A stretch of DNA of 64,000 bases from Lithodes maja (taxonomy: Eukaryota; Arthropoda; Malacostraca; Decapoda; Lithodidae). Made by a program: the position numbers and the translations under genes. Each line of letters begins with the position of its first letter. Within the stretch, counting starts at the first letter, position 1. The notes under the pieces are model-generated. The model did not search any database. It was not told where the DNA came from and saw nothing but the letters and a program-made list of their open reading frames with translations. Positions 21,218 through 33,075 of this stretch are shown here, in pieces. The stretch is taken from the NCBI GenBank assembly GCA_037953745.1, contig JBAKBP010000675.1, positions 124,001-188,000 on the forward strand. Reading direction: 5' to 3'.

Positions 21218-21816
21218 AGGAGTATGGGAGGCACCCCTCTGAGCCTCTCACTGTGCCTGTGATGACGTTCAGCAGTCAAGGTGGAGAAGGAGAATGGGAC
21301 AGTCAAGCTCAGGTGGAGGATAACTGGAAGGATAAGAAGTTCAATTGGGCGCCTGAGTGTGAGAAGGTGTTTAGAGAAGTAAAACACCTGTTGTGCACTC
21401 ACCCGATCCTCAGGGCCCCTGACTTTAGCCTACCTTTCCAACTAGCAACGGAGGCTAGTGGTGTGGGGGCTGGTGCCGTCCTTGTGGAAAAGGACGATGA
21501 TGGGCTGGAGCATCCTGTTAGTTTCTGCTCGGAGAAGTACAATTCGGCCCAGGGGAGCTGCTCTGTTGTCGAGGAGCTGCTGGCGGTTGTGCTTGCGCTG
21601 GGGAATTTCGAGGTCTGCGTTCCAGCCTATGGTCCGGTCGTTGTAGTTTACCCAGATCATCACCCTCTCAAGTTCTTGGACCAGTTTTACAATCGGAATA
21701 TGAGGCTGACCAGGTGGTCACTAAGGTTATTGGTATATAACCTGGACATACGCCATATTGCCGGTTGTGACAACGTGGTTGCAGATGGTCGTTCAAGGGT
21801 ATATGATCCTGGGTAG
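21214..21816 (+). CDS. E2 displaced RNase H ORF
   Basis: A 200-codon ORF whose ATG overlaps the preceding stop (ATGA at 21214-21217). From about residue 40 it matches the RT-connection and RNase H region of Gypsy Pol: FNWAPECEKVF, PFQLATEASGVGAGAVL, EELLAVVLAL, VYPDHHPLKFL, RHIAGCDNVVADGRSR. The first catalytic aspartate (normally TDAS) is Glu here, and the terminal ADALSR is ADGRSR. In Gypsy elements this region lies upstream of integrase; here it lies downstream. RNase H activity is doubtful. Confidence 0.82.
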   Translation: MKEYGRHPSEPLTVPVMTFSSQGGEGEWDSQAQVEDNWKDKKFNWAPECEKVFREVKHLLCTHPILRAPDFSLPFQLATEASGVGAGAVLVEKDDDGLEHPVSFCSEKYNSAQGSCSVVEELLAVVLALGNFEVCVPAYGPVVVVYPDHHPLKFLDQFYNRNMRLTRWSLRLLVYNLDIRHIAGCDNVVADGRSRVYDPG

Positions 21817-22280
21817 ATTGACACACGGGTAGCCTCCTGCTTTAGTTTGAATAGTATTTTGCGCTTGGTGCTTGTTGGCTTGCGGTTGTAGCCCAGCGTA
21901 TTGGGTCGTAAAGCAGGAGTTGAGCGTTTGGTATAGAAGAAAAAACTAGGCTTGCCCCTATAGTGCAGCCGAAATAAACAAATTAAAAACATAAAAATCA
22001 AATAAAAAACTTTCTTTGATAGTTGATTTTTTTCAGTATGTTATAGCAGTAATTCTGAGTTGCACTCCTCTCAGAATGCTGGGCTAGAGAAGCTCGGTCT
22101 TGAGGAGCATAACTACATATAATTTAACCTATTGTGTTGGGAGGGTTATAATTTTGATAAAATGTTTTGTTGAAGAACTGTGCCAGATATTTTACTGCCG
22201 CTGGGTGATGGGAAGTGGAGATATAGCATGGGTTCTAACCATCAGATTTTTGTGAGCCTTGGGCCTCTGAGAAAAATCTT
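21817..22280 (+). other. E2 3' internal non-coding region
   Basis: No ORF. It leads to the polypurine tract before the 3' LTR. Confidence 0.5.
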
Positions 22281-22288
22281 GGGAGGGG
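22281..22288 (+). promoter_or_regulatory. E2 polypurine tract
   Basis: GGGAGGGG lies immediately before the 3' LTR, where plus-strand DNA synthesis is primed. Confidence 0.7.
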
Positions 22289-24076
22289 TGTGACGTTGAC
22301 CACTCCGTTAGAACCGCATGGCTTGTCCTACAGTGACTCACTAGGATCGCCAGGGCAGTGGATGGGGCTACAGTTTATGTATTAGAGTGTGCTTTATTTC
22401 ATATGAAAGCTCGTGTCATGGGCAGTCCAGAAAGGCTCTTTGTTTTCGCCCATGTCAAGGCTTTATATATTTAATTGTAAAGTATATGTTTTATCATTAA
22501 CTAGTAATGATAGGATCTGGGAGAGAGAGAGGGAGTAGAACAGAGTGAGAGGGGGCGCGCAGTGTTTTTTGTCCCGCTCGATGACGTCACGGCTGGCTGC
22601 CTCGCTGCTGTTGGTGGAGGGAGGTCCTTACCATGCTGTGAGCTCTTGTTAGTGGCTAGATGACTTGTAACCGCTGTTTTCCCACGCGGCTCGAGCTAGT
22701 GCGAGTATATATACTGGTTCCTCGCCACTCTCTCCCTCAGATCTGGTTTCTAGAACACACCCATCTTTTTTCCCTTGCTATCTATTCCCGCTCCGTACCT
22801 GAGAATCTTTTCCTCTGCCTATCTCTCTCATTTTCCATATCTTTCACCACCTTTATTAACATTATATCCCCTCTGGTTAACTCTGCAAAATCAGCTTCAT
22901 GCTGGCCAGTTGTATTGTGTGTTAAGGTCTGATATAACCTGTGTATGTTAGTTGTTAAGATAAGTGGATCACGAAGCATTGGTTGGCTTTCATATTGCCA
23001 CTTCCTATAATTATTAGTGTTCTGCTGGATTAGATAATGCTAGACTGGGAGTCTGATATTATAGGTATTGTTTCCTATGAGTGCTGGCTTCAGTTAAAAG
23101 CGGCACGACATACCTGAGAACTGGAGTTGATTGAGTAAATTCTAGTCTGTGTGCCATTGAGAGTAGAGCATGCACGAATGAGGGCTTTTTGCCTATACCA
23201 TTCTGCACTGTTCTAGTCTCGATTGTTTGTCTTTGAGGTACGCCAGGAGAACGCTTAATACTTCGGTATTAAGGTTTCTCAAGAGAGCTACCCTTCATTA
23301 TAACGTAATATTTGACGCACAGACTTGAGATTTGCACTAGGCTATGCAGCATGCCATGCGCACCAGTATCTCGTATCATTGACTCCAGCTAGACTTTATC
23401 AGTCACAGTAGACATTAAGTATATTAACCTAATTACTCTTTTTATGCATACCCATTTTATTATTACACAAGCATTTCGCAGCCTAGTTTGATGTATTGAG
23501 ACACAAACGACTTAGGCTCTTTTTGTTGATAGGAATACTGCATTGTGGCGATTATTATTAGTGTTGTAGTGTTTAGGATATTCTTGGCTCCGACGGCATT
23601 ATATATTCTGCCTTTTTGTGTGCATAGCCTGCACGAGCATTGTTCCACTGCCTGCCTTTTTGGGTTCCATTTCCGATACGAGCATCTTTACAGCATCTAA
23701 CATTTAAAGAAGATTCCTTGTTAGTGTTGAAGGACTTTAGTGCACTTTCTTTCATGCAGGAGTGCCTGACATTTATTGATTAAAGTAACGTAAGCTGTAA
23801 CTTCTCTTACCACCTTACTTTGCATACCATAACCAAGCACCTTCGGTTATAGGTAGTAATAGGCTGTTTTCACATAACATTAAGCCTAGAGTAGACGCAC
23901 ATTTATTGAGAGTTTGATAGCCTATTATTGCATATAGAACTCTGTAGAGTATTTGTGTTCTTTGTTCACTGGGAATATACTTCAGAGGTTGGAGCTAGCG
24001 CTTTCCGTTGTAACATTTATGCCATTACTAGTCCAATGAATAAGAGCCCTGATATATTTGAACCCCAGTCGTAACA
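22289..24076 (+). repeat. E2 3' LTR
   Basis: 1,788 bp, starting TGTGACG and ending CGTAACA, differing from the 5' LTR at about a dozen sites including one indel. Confidence 0.95.
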
Positions 24077-26905
24077 CCTGTATTTGCTCACAAACTTTGC
24101 ATTAGATGCGTGAAACGCCTCGATCGTTCTCGAGGCCTGTGGGTGTCTAAGCTTTGTTCTGTCTGTTCTGAGTTAAAGGCGGCACTTCTCACTAGGAAAG
24201 ACCTGTCGTGCTTAGCGGCATTGAAAGAGATAAAGAACATTTTCAACTCTTATGCTAAAGATACTGCCCATAAGGCCCTTCATTGCGATGATGATACCCT
24301 GTGGGAACATTTAGTCATAAAGTCACCTCTGGTTAATTCGGCTCCTATTAAATCTACTAAACCTAAAGCTAAACCTAAAACCCTTTCAAAAGAGGTAGTG
24401 AGTAGCTCTAGTAGCAATGAGAGTGACATTACCAAGGCTACCCCCCCCCCCCCCCCCCCCCCCGACCGGACCAAGCGGAGACGGTCCCCTTCCCCACGGC
24501 AACGGTCAAGGTCACGGTCGAGATCTCCCTGAAAGCAGTCTAGGCACTCATCGGCGGAGTCGTCCACATCAACCAAACGCCGTAGGGAGGACAAGGTGAC
24601 ACCGGCCAGTACAGGACATAGTAGTAGCCGGAAGGTTACCGTAAGGCCACCTCCACCCGCTACCCCTACCTGCAGCACGCCAACCGTCCAATCCGGCGAC
24701 TCAGAGGTAGGAGTGGAGGACATAGAACCTAGTCCTCATCATGAACAGTCATTAAGTGTACCACAGGACTTTATTTTTGCTATTCCAAAGTTGACTCAGG
24801 TACCACTCAAAGCCCCTACGGCTGGACCAAGTAGGGTATTAGCAGATCAGTATAGAGGTTTACCATCAGGTTCTCATTCTTTTGACAGCTCTCAGCTGAT
24901 TCAGGACTCACAGCCACCCGCGGCGAGCGAACAAGGGTGCTGGAGAGTTAGTAAGGGAACAGATAGGGAGAGTATTAACAGTGAAGTTTTACCCTCATCA
25001 GTCCCTGATTTGGTTTGGCTGCCGGAGGAACAAACTCCGGACGCAGAGCAAGACATACCGGAAGTGCTTGAGTTAAATGAAGAGCCGGAGGAAGTTAATG
25101 TACCCTCGGCTCAAAGTTTAATGTTTGACGGATCAGAAGCTAGTTCCCAATCTTCCAGGGGTTCCCATAGTAAGTGTGTGACCACGGAGGAGATAAGTGA
25201 TATAATGCATAGGGTCATGCAGCAGTACCATGTCTCTCCCTCTCTGGATCCTCACTCTAGTCAACCGGTAGCTCCCCCAAGTAGCTCCACAATAAGACTG
25301 TTAGAGCCTTCAGGTTTTCCCACCCCTAAGTCCTCATTGCCTGCTTTGGTTTTACCCCCGACAACGTCCACGACGGCCGGCACTACAGTGCCAGCTACTA
25401 TGACTACCACTAATGTACGAGTAATTTCTGACATCACTCCTCCCCCCTTAGATAAGGCACCACAGAGGAAAGGCCCTATGCCTCTCCTCTACAGGCCGGA
25501 TTGCTCTTGGATTCAGGTAAACCCGTTGAAACCATTCCTAGCTCAACCCACTATTTCAGGAGATCTACCGGTTCCTAGTGAGTGGACTATTGAAATCAAC
25601 AAAAATAGAAAACTCAGAGCCAAGGATGAGGTAGGGAGATTACTGGACGTTTCTATTAGGACCGTACCTAGTACATATAATGCTGATTTCTTTGTGCTCT
25701 CAGCTGCCCCGGCAGTACCGCCGGCCTCATCTGCACGACTCTTTGCAGACTGGTCCAAAGCAGATGGCGTTAAGGACATTAAAGCTTTGAATGCACTCAC
25801 GCCAGAACTGGCTACAGTTCCGGTACTTGATCAGTCACATACACCAGTCCTGCAGATGGGGCGGGTAGGTTTGGGTCCTTGGGTAGACTGGGAAGCAGAG
25901 GCGCAGGTATTTGCTTCTACCATTACATCTAAAACCTCCCATCAGGTTCCTCAGGAGTTGCATGCTTGGTTCTCATTACTTGTTAATAAGGCAGCCTTGT
26001 TCGCTTTCTTGGCGGCCCCCAAACTAGCTCTTCACCAATTAGATGAACCTTTTTGTACCCCTCCCCCAGCCCATCTGGATAGGGACTTTAAGTTAAGAAG
26101 CAAAGCCTTCAGATTGTTCTCACAATACCTTGTCACTCGCCAGGTTACGGTATCACTAGCTAGGACTATTTCGGCCATTGCAGACCAAAATGTGAGAAAA
26201 GCCACAGACCTGTCACGTAGGATTTTATTACATAATTCAATACAATCCCTGGGTGACATTAGGGTAGCAATCATGGAGGCGGTGAGGGCCCTCCAGGACC
26301 TCAGAGTGTGTTTAGTAAAGAAGTTACTGGAAGATATTGGTCGCCGGGTGACTTTTTCCCCAGTCATAACTGCCTCCCTCCTCAGTTCAGAAACGTGGAG
26401 TGTAGTTTTTAATCTGGTAGATGGGTGGAAGCTGACTACCTCCCAGGCTAAGAGGGAACCGTTTAAGAAACCTTTCAATAAGCCCAAAAGCGGCGGTAAG
26501 TCACAACCCCCTCATGCTAAACAGTCCTTTCGGGACCCCAGGCCTCCTCCACAGCAGGGAGGTAGTCAGCACAAGCCCAAACAAGGTAAATACTCAGGTT
26601 ATAGAGGTAAGTCACACCCAAAACCAAATCAGGGACAGACGTCAGCCAAAACTAGCCAACCATCTCATACCAACCCACCACCCTCTCCCAAAACTAGCCA
26701 ACCAAACTTTCTGTCTCCCGGGGCCGTGCTTAGGTGTGTCGGATTCGAGAGTTGCTCCACCAAACGGACCCAGTCTGCAGACGGGGTCATTCCAAGTATG
26801 CCACAGAGCCTGGCCCAAGCAAACCTGGGCCAGAACTGTAGTAAGCAAAGGTATCACCTGGCGGTGGATCCGGCGACCTCGACTGCGTCAGGCGCTCGAA
26901 CATAA
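24077..26905 (+). pseudogene. DIRS-B ORF1 (Gag-like), main part with one in-frame stop
   Basis: The frame resumes right after E2 (second CCTG copy 24077-24080). It runs to a TGA at 24530-24532 just after an arginine/serine-rich stretch and continues in the same phase to 26905, so a single nonsense change breaks it. Features include a long C run at about 24441-24463 encoding a proline stretch, RS repeats, an acidic Pro-rich middle, the conserved DIRS gag block (RRILLHNSI, GDIRV, QDLRVCLVKKL) and a Lys/Gln/Pro-rich basic tail. The DIRS-A ORF1 aligns to the C-terminal half. Confidence 0.8.
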
Positions 26906-27749
26906 CCATGTTTCGTCGGGGGTGGAGGCCCTGGTCCAAGAAATGATCTCAAAGAAGGTCATTGTCCTAGTAGAACCAACTTGCCGAGTGTTCACCTCCA
27001 GACTTTTCTTAGTGCCAAAGAGGGACAGTGTGCAGATGCGACCAGTAGTGGATCTCTCGCATCTGAACACTTACATCATAAATCCATCCTTCAGAATGCT
27101 TATAGTAAAACAAATCAGGCTTGTACTTCCGCCGCTGAGTTGGATGTGCTCCTTAGATCTCAAAGACGCCTATTGGCATGTCCATATCAACAAACGGTTC
27201 CAAAAGTTCCTCACCATGAGGGTCAGGCAAGAGACTTATGTCTTTCAGAGACTGCCTTTCGGTTTGAACCTGGCACCGAGAATTTTCACAAAATTAGTCC
27301 GGCAAGCCCTTCTACCATTGTTGGACCAGGGCATAATGGTGTTGTGGTATCTAGATGACTGGCTAGTGGTGGCGGAGTCAAGAGAGTTATGTCACAATCA
27401 TGTCAACCAAGTAATTAATCATGTACAAACCCTAGGGTTCAAGGTGAACCTGGCAAAGTCTCTCCTTGTTCCTACACGGGAAATTCAGTGGATAGGGCTG
27501 GTCTGGGATACCGCCAATCTGACTCTTACTCAGAGTGTGGACAATCGCCACAGATTTCGCAGGAAACTGTTTCGTTTTCTCCACAGTCTGAATACGACAA
27601 GGAAGACGTGGGAGTCCCTGGTCGGCTCACTCAACTGGATCCAATTAACTGTGAAGTTGGGCCGGTTGAAAGTAAAGAGATTAATGATGGAAGGCAAAAA
27701 AAAATCCCACTACTGCCGGCGGGAAAACTATGGCCGATTCCTCGATTAA
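26514..27749 (+). CDS. DIRS-B ORF2, reverse transcriptase part
   Basis: Overlaps the end of ORF1 by about 390 bp in another phase. RT blocks: FTSRLFLVPKRDSVQMRPVV, MCSLDLKDAYWHVHI, PFGLNLAPRIFTKLV and VLWYLDDWLVV, so all catalytic aspartates are present. The frame ends early because of a slip near an A run at 27696-27704; RNase H continues in the next frame. Confidence 0.87.
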   Translation: MLNSPFGTPGLLHSREVVSTSPNKVNTQVIEVSHTQNQIRDRRQPKLANHLIPTHHPLPKLANQTFCLPGPCLGVSDSRVAPPNGPSLQTGSFQVCHRAWPKQTWARTVVSKGITWRWIRRPRLRQALEHNHVSSGVEALVQEMISKKVIVLVEPTCRVFTSRLFLVPKRDSVQMRPVVDLSHLNTYIINPSFRMLIVKQIRLVLPPLSWMCSLDLKDAYWHVHINKRFQKFLTMRVRQETYVFQRLPFGLNLAPRIFTKLVRQALLPLLDQGIMVLWYLDDWLVVAESRELCHNHVNQVINHVQTLGFKVNLAKSLLVPTREIQWIGLVWDTANLTLTQSVDNRHRFRRKLFRFLHSLNTTRKTWESLVGSLNWIQLTVKLGRLKVKRLMMEGKKKSHYCRRENYGRFLD

Positions 27750-28490
27750 TTCACAACTTACAGTCGGTCTGGGCGAAGACCGAAACACTGTACTCTGTGA
27801 CAACATGGGTTTCTCCTCCTCCTTCGGTATGGGTAGACACAGACGCTTCTGGAACACTAGGGTGGGAGTATCAGTCCAATCTAGGCCATCAAGGGCAGGG
27901 TACTTGGGCCCAGAACGAGTTATGGCACATCAACTAACAAGAGCTTTTAGTTCCTCTATATTTTCTCCAAGCCGTCATTGCAAGGGAAATCAATAGCGTT
28001 TCGGATGGACAACTTAATTGCGGTCCATTGCATTCAGAAACAAGGTTCAGTAAGGTCTCGAGAGTTGCTAGTAGTGTCAGAACAGATTTTTGTTCTAGCC
28101 GAATCGCTGAGCATTCATCTGCATTCTTCATACCTCCCAGGCGTGTCGAACGTCTAGGCGGATGCGCTGTCCCGGCGATGGAGCACTTTAGTAGAATGGG
28201 CTCTCAAACAAACTGTCTTCGACAAGATGATTGCCAAGCCTTAACGTCCACAAGTGGATCTGTTCGCATCCGAGGAGACTCACAAGCTACCTCTCTTCCT
28301 GACCCGCCTAGGGGTAACTCCGGCGGGGGGACCAGATGCGTTATTGGAGGACTGGAACAAGTGGAACTCAATCTATCTATTTCCTCCACCAGATTCTGCT
28401 CTAATGTGCAGGGTAATTCACAAACTAAGAGGTTACCGGGGCTTAGTCTCGATGAACGCACCATTATGGCCGGCTCAGGTGTGATACCAC
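27690..28490 (+). pseudogene. DIRS-B ORF2, RNase H and linker part (broken)
   Basis: After the frameshift the frame reads the RNase H start WVDTDASGTLGWEYQSN, then a TAA at 27935-27937, a further stop just before ADALSR, and the conserved DIRS linker (GGPDALLEDWNKWNSIYLF) at 28254-28484. Homologous to DIRS-A 8100-8935. Confidence 0.75.
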
Positions 28491-28519
28491 CAGTTGAACG
28501 AATGGACCCGGTGTCACTC

Positions 28520-29541
28520 CCGGTTTCCGCATTCCACTTAGAAATGATTGGCAACCTTCAGACCTCTCTCAATTTTGCCTTCTGGACATTTACAATGCCA
28601 AATGGCTAGCTCAGTATGAGAAAAGTGTCACTAGTAAACTTATGAACCAATATACTTTATCTACCAGGAGGCAATATCAATCACATTGGAAAGCTTTTAC
28701 GAACTGGATTGTAGAGTCAGGGCAAACCGATGCCTCAGGTCTTCAAATACCTAGATTACTTATTTGAGCAGAAGCGTTTGTCCGTTGTTACGTTGAAAAA
28801 TCACTTATCTGCTATCAGAACCCCCTTCTCTGATCTCACTGGTCTCTTGATACCGCAGGCGGAGGAGAAAGGGTTTATGAGGGCGTGTTTCAGGCTCCGC
28901 CCACCACCACGTCAGCTCATGCCCACCTGGTCGCTTGATAAGGCCTTATCTTTGCTTCAATCGCGCAAATATAATAATACGCCGGATTTTGATTCATTAC
29001 TTAAAAAGGTTGTGTTCCTGATGGCTTTAGCTACAGGAAATGGGTCTCTGAGCTGGCGACGATGAGCAACGAACCTAATTGCCCTAGGTTTGGGAGACTG
29101 CACGACAAGGTCCAGATCGCGCCGTCCCCCACTTTAATTGCTAAGAATGAGCACTCTGATCATGTATTCTCAGAATTTTCTGTTCCGGCGTTAAAACGCG
29201 GACACACTCATCATATTTTATGTCCAGTGGAGGCCTTAGTTAGGTTTATGAGGGCAGCTCACCCTCGACAACCAGGCTTTTTGTGGGTGAACCAGGCAGG
29301 TAATCGTGTCACTTGGAGAAAATTGGCTTCTCTGTTAGTAGACGTTGTTAAAGAAAGTAATCCCGGGCCAACGACATCAGGAAGTGGGCCGTCTCTCTTA
29401 GATTTTTACAAAAAATTTCTATAGACGACATTGCCAACACTCAATTGTGGGCATCAAACCATACTTTCCTAACACGATACCTGTTGGTCGCTCTGGACAA
29501 GCCAAAACGTACCTGTGTAGCTTTACGACAGAAGGTCTCGT
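28520..29541 (+). pseudogene. DIRS-B tyrosine recombinase, frameshifted
   Basis: Homologous to DIRS-A 8850-9888. Readable blocks are an N-terminal RQYQSHWKAF segment, FKYLDYLFEQKRLSVVTLKNH, RACFRLRPPPRQLMPTWSLD, then a frameshift at the catalytic Arg region (about 29040), a second segment (29062-29424) and another shift near 29370 before the HxxR box. In this copy the box reads NDIR, so the catalytic His appears to be Asn. The terminal SNHTF.TRYL with Tyr is still readable. Confidence 0.8.
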
Positions 29542-29583
29542 AGGCTATGTGCTATTATTATTAAGCTTAATGCGTGAAAAAAG

Positions 29584-29602
29584 GGGGGAGGGGGGGCGGG
29601 CT
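29584..29602 (+). other. G-rich tract downstream of the DIRS-B recombinase
   Basis: G runs of six, seven and three separated by A or C, about 40 bp after the recombinase frame ends. Same position as the tract in DIRS-A (9914-9940). Confidence 0.5.
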
Positions 29603-29851
29603 GAATAGCCCAAAGCCCCACAGACTCCTTTCGCCGGAGATTTTTGATAAATCACAAGCTGAGATCGAACTGATATGACGGTTCAATTTTTTTTTTTTTT
29701 TTTTTTTTTAAGAAATCTATCATAGTTGCAACTATATAGGATTACTAGAATGTACAAACATATAATATACACTGTACAAATATTGTTAAGGTTAGAACAA
29801 TATTCCAAAGAGTTTATAGTTCTAGTTAGGGACACAAGGATGTTCCCAGTT
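29603..29851 (+). other. DIRS-B 3' untranslated region up to the LINE
   Basis: Non-coding, with a T run of about 23 at 29688-29709. No gene seen. Confidence 0.45.
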
Positions 29852-32800
29852 TATAAGAACATAAGAAAATGGGAGTCTGCAGAAAGCCGATTGGCCCAAG
29901 CAAGGCAGATCCCTGTCCCACACAACCCCAATTACAAAGCCCAATTATAGGCTCAACACTCTAATACCCTGAGGATCATCTTACCAAAACGGTTAGAGAT
30001 TAACGCAGGATTACGGGGGTCTGCAGAGCGCTGATTGGCCCAACCCTGCTGATCCCCCTTCACACCCAACCCTTCTCGTCCATATGCTTATCCAATTTTA
30101 TCTTAAAGCTCCCTATCGTTTTTAATCCCACTATAGCACCTGGTAGTCCATTCCACCCATCTACAACTCTGTTACCAAACCAATATTTGCCTATATCTTT
30201 TCTGAAACGAAATTTATCTAATTTGAAACCATTGGTACGAGTTCTTTCGCTATCACTGAGCTTTAGTACATTTGTCATGTTCCCTTTGTTAATCCCACTA
30301 ACCCACTTGAACACCTCTATCATATCCCCTCTAACTCTGCGTCTCTCTAACGAATGTAAGCCTAATTTCTTCAACCTTTCTTTATACGGAAGATTTCTAA
30401 TATTATGGATCATTTTTGTCATTCTACGTTGTACTCTCTCCAATGAATCTATGTCCATTCTGTAATAAGGACACCAAAATTGAACAGCATAATCCATATG
30501 GGGTCTCACTAATGACAAGTAAAGTTTTAAGATAACATCAGCAGTTCTGTTACTCACACTCCTAGAGATAAACCCGAGAATCCTGTTTGCCTTGTTTCGA
30601 ACGCTTATACACTGTTGTCTAGGCTTCAAATCATTGCTAACAAACACACCTAGATCTTTCTCACAATTCGAGTTTTCTAATTCCACATTAGCTAGTTTAT
30701 ATTTAACATTTGTATGCATCTTCCCTATCTTTAATACCTTGCATTTGTCAATGTTAAACTTCATCTGCCAATTTACTGACCATTCGTGTAAGGTATCTAG
30801 ATCCCTTTGGAGGCACTCTATATCTCTATCTGAATCAATTGTTCTCCCCATTTTGGTATCGTCTGCAAATTTACTTATCCTACTAGTTATACCTAAATCT
30901 AGGTCATTTATGTATATAACAAACAACAGAGGACCTAATACAGATCCCTGGGGGACACCACTTTTGACTGCTCCCCATTCTGACTTCGTACCATTTATGC
31001 TGACTCTCTGCTTCCTACCAATTAGCCATGACCTAATCCATCCCAACAACGCCCCACCTATTCCATGCGCCTCAACCTTTCTCATCAATCTCTCATGGGG
31101 GACTCTGTCGAAAGCTTTACTGAAATCTAAATATATTATATCATATGACTTGTCATTATCTACTGCTTCATATACCTCTGAGAAAAAACTAAGCAAATTA
31201 GTAAGGCAAGAACGTCCCTGAGTGAATCCATGCTGAGAAGAATTTATTAAATTAAATGTATCTAAGTGGTTTCTAATTTTACTAGCAATAATTGACTCTA
31301 GTAGCTTTCCTATGATTGATGTGAGACTAATGGGACGGTAATTGGATGCTATTGATTTGTCACCTTTTTTGAAGATCGGAACTACGTTTGCAAGCTTCCA
31401 AGCTTCTGGAACTATACCTGTCTCCAATGACTTGTTAAATAAAAATGTTAATGGGTAACTTAACTCATCCCTACATTCTTTTAATACTCTAGCATATACC
31501 TCATCAGGACCAGGCGATTTATGAGGTTTCAGTCTGTCAATTTCCTTAAGCACATCATTTCTACTTATAGTAACCGTACTTAACCTATTTTCTATACTAT
31601 CGCTATATACCTTACGGACTTCTGGAAACTGTGCCAAATTTTCATTAGTGAAAACGGAAAGAAATTGACTATTTAATGTACTGCACATTTCTAAATCATT
31701 TTCTGTCATTTCTCCTATCGAAGTTTTAAGGGGACCAATTACATCTCTAACCTTGGATTTATATAGTTGGTAAAAAGCTTTAGGATTATTTTTTGAGTCA
31801 TTGGCAACCTTGATTTCATAATTTCTTTTTTCTTTCCTAATATCCTTTTTTACCTGTCTTGATAGATTCTGATAGTAAGCAAGTAGGTGAATTTCGCCTT
31901 TCCTAATCTTTCTATATATTCCTCTCTTTTGTCCTAGAAGATCTAATAGTCTATTATTCATCCATTTGGGTTGGTTCTGTGTTGATCTAAATTTTCTTTT
32001 GGGGATGTATTTATTTTGTGCATTGAATACTGACTTGATAAAATTATCGTATGTATCTACCAAGGTTGACGTCTCTTCCTGACTTAAGATGACAGGTGCC
32101 TGAGAAGGGGTACACTCATTTGGACACCTGGATCGACTTAATTTTTTGACCATAGGGTCGGCTAATAGGGCTCTTCTTAACCCACCATAATTGGCTTTTC
32201 TAAAGTCAGGTATTAATGTTGTATTCTCTCTGGTATTACCTTTCCATTGTATATTAAAATACACAGAATTGTGGTCACTATTTCCTAGGTGGTCCCCTAT
32301 CTCTACATTATTTACCATATGTTCATTGTTACTGAAAACTAAATCGAGAATATTATTACCTCTAGTCGGCGTATCTATGAATTGAAATAAAAAACTATCT
32401 TGTACTACCTCTATAAACTCCTCAGAATCAGAGTCTCCTATTTGATGCTGCCAATCTATATTCGGAAAATTAAAATCCCCCATAATGCACACATTGCTAA
32501 ACCTTGATGCCATTTTAATTTCCTCCCATAATGACGTTCCGTCATTTCTACTCATATTTGGCGGTCTATACATAACTCCAATAACTATGGTCTCACTACC
32601 TTCGTTAACCTCTACCCAAACACTTTCATTATCGTTATTTAGTCTAATACCTGATTTAATACAGCTTTTTAATGTACTCCTGACAAACACTGCTATACCG
32701 CCACCCCTCTTACTTGTTCGGTCATATTTAAACAAACTATATCCTGGTATATCAAATTCTGCTAAAAAATGCCTGGTTTCTGTATTAATCCACGTTTCAG

Positions 32801-33075
32801 TTAGCGCTATTATGTCTATATTTTCTTTGCTAACAAGGGCTCTAAGTTCGTTCATTTTGTTACATAGACTCCTACAGTTTGTGTAATATACTCTCAATTT
32901 ACTTCTTTTCTTTATACCTAATTTACCTTTATTTCTAACGACATTTCCATCTTCCGTTGCACCATCACTACTATCATTTGCATTATAGTCATCATTTTTA
33001 GCATGAGACTGAATATCCTTATCGCTTTCGCCTGACGCTAAAATTGTTCCATTAAACCTCTCACACAGGTATAGA
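29852..33075 (-). mobile_element. CR1-like LINE, copy 1 (5' truncated)
   Basis: A minus-strand non-LTR retrotransposon with endonuclease and RT in one long frame. Its 3' end (low-coordinate side) carries two copies of TTCTTATG, like the short octamer repeats that end CR1 elements. ORF1 is missing. It interrupts DIRS-B between the recombinase and the internal complementary region. It is closely related to copy 2 at 46693-50935. Confidence 0.9.
30060..33072 (-). CDS. CR1-like ORF2: endonuclease and reverse transcriptase
   Basis: The frame is open from about 33072 to the stop at 30060, roughly 1,000 codons, with no clear ATG at the 5' end because of truncation. An apurinic-endonuclease-like domain comes first (YTNCRSLCNKMNELR, LTETWIN, GGGIAVFVR, IMGDFNFPNIDW, NSDHNSVYF). 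The RT follows: KSPGPDEVYARVLKE, ANVVPIFKKGDK, NYRPISLTS, HGFTQGRSCLTNLL, YLDFSKAFDRVPH, GVPQGSVLGPLLF, SKFADDTKMGR (catalytic FADD) and the WQMKFNIDKCKVLKIG thumb, then a CR1-type C-terminus with VQFWCPYYRMDIDSLERVQR. It makes cDNA primed at the nicked target. No stop or frameshift was found. Confidence 0.92.

Larger units (their letters stand above)
16327..24076 (+). mobile_element. LTR retrotransposon E2 (Gypsy-derived, no RT)
   Basis: The element is 7,750 bp with LTRs 16327-18113 and 22289-24076, TGTGACG start and CGTAACA end, and a 4-bp duplication CCTG (16323-16326 and 24077-24080). The internal part has a 961-codon gag-protease-integrase fragment and a separate RNase H ORF; no RT palm motif was found. 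It lies inside the DIRS-B gag. The LTRs differ at only about a dozen positions, so insertion is recent. Confidence 0.93.

Noticed and set aside
30187..32886. Plus-strand ORFs opposite the CR1 ORF2
   Set aside because: Antisense shadows of the endonuclease-RT coding sequence; the same shadows appear opposite copy 2.
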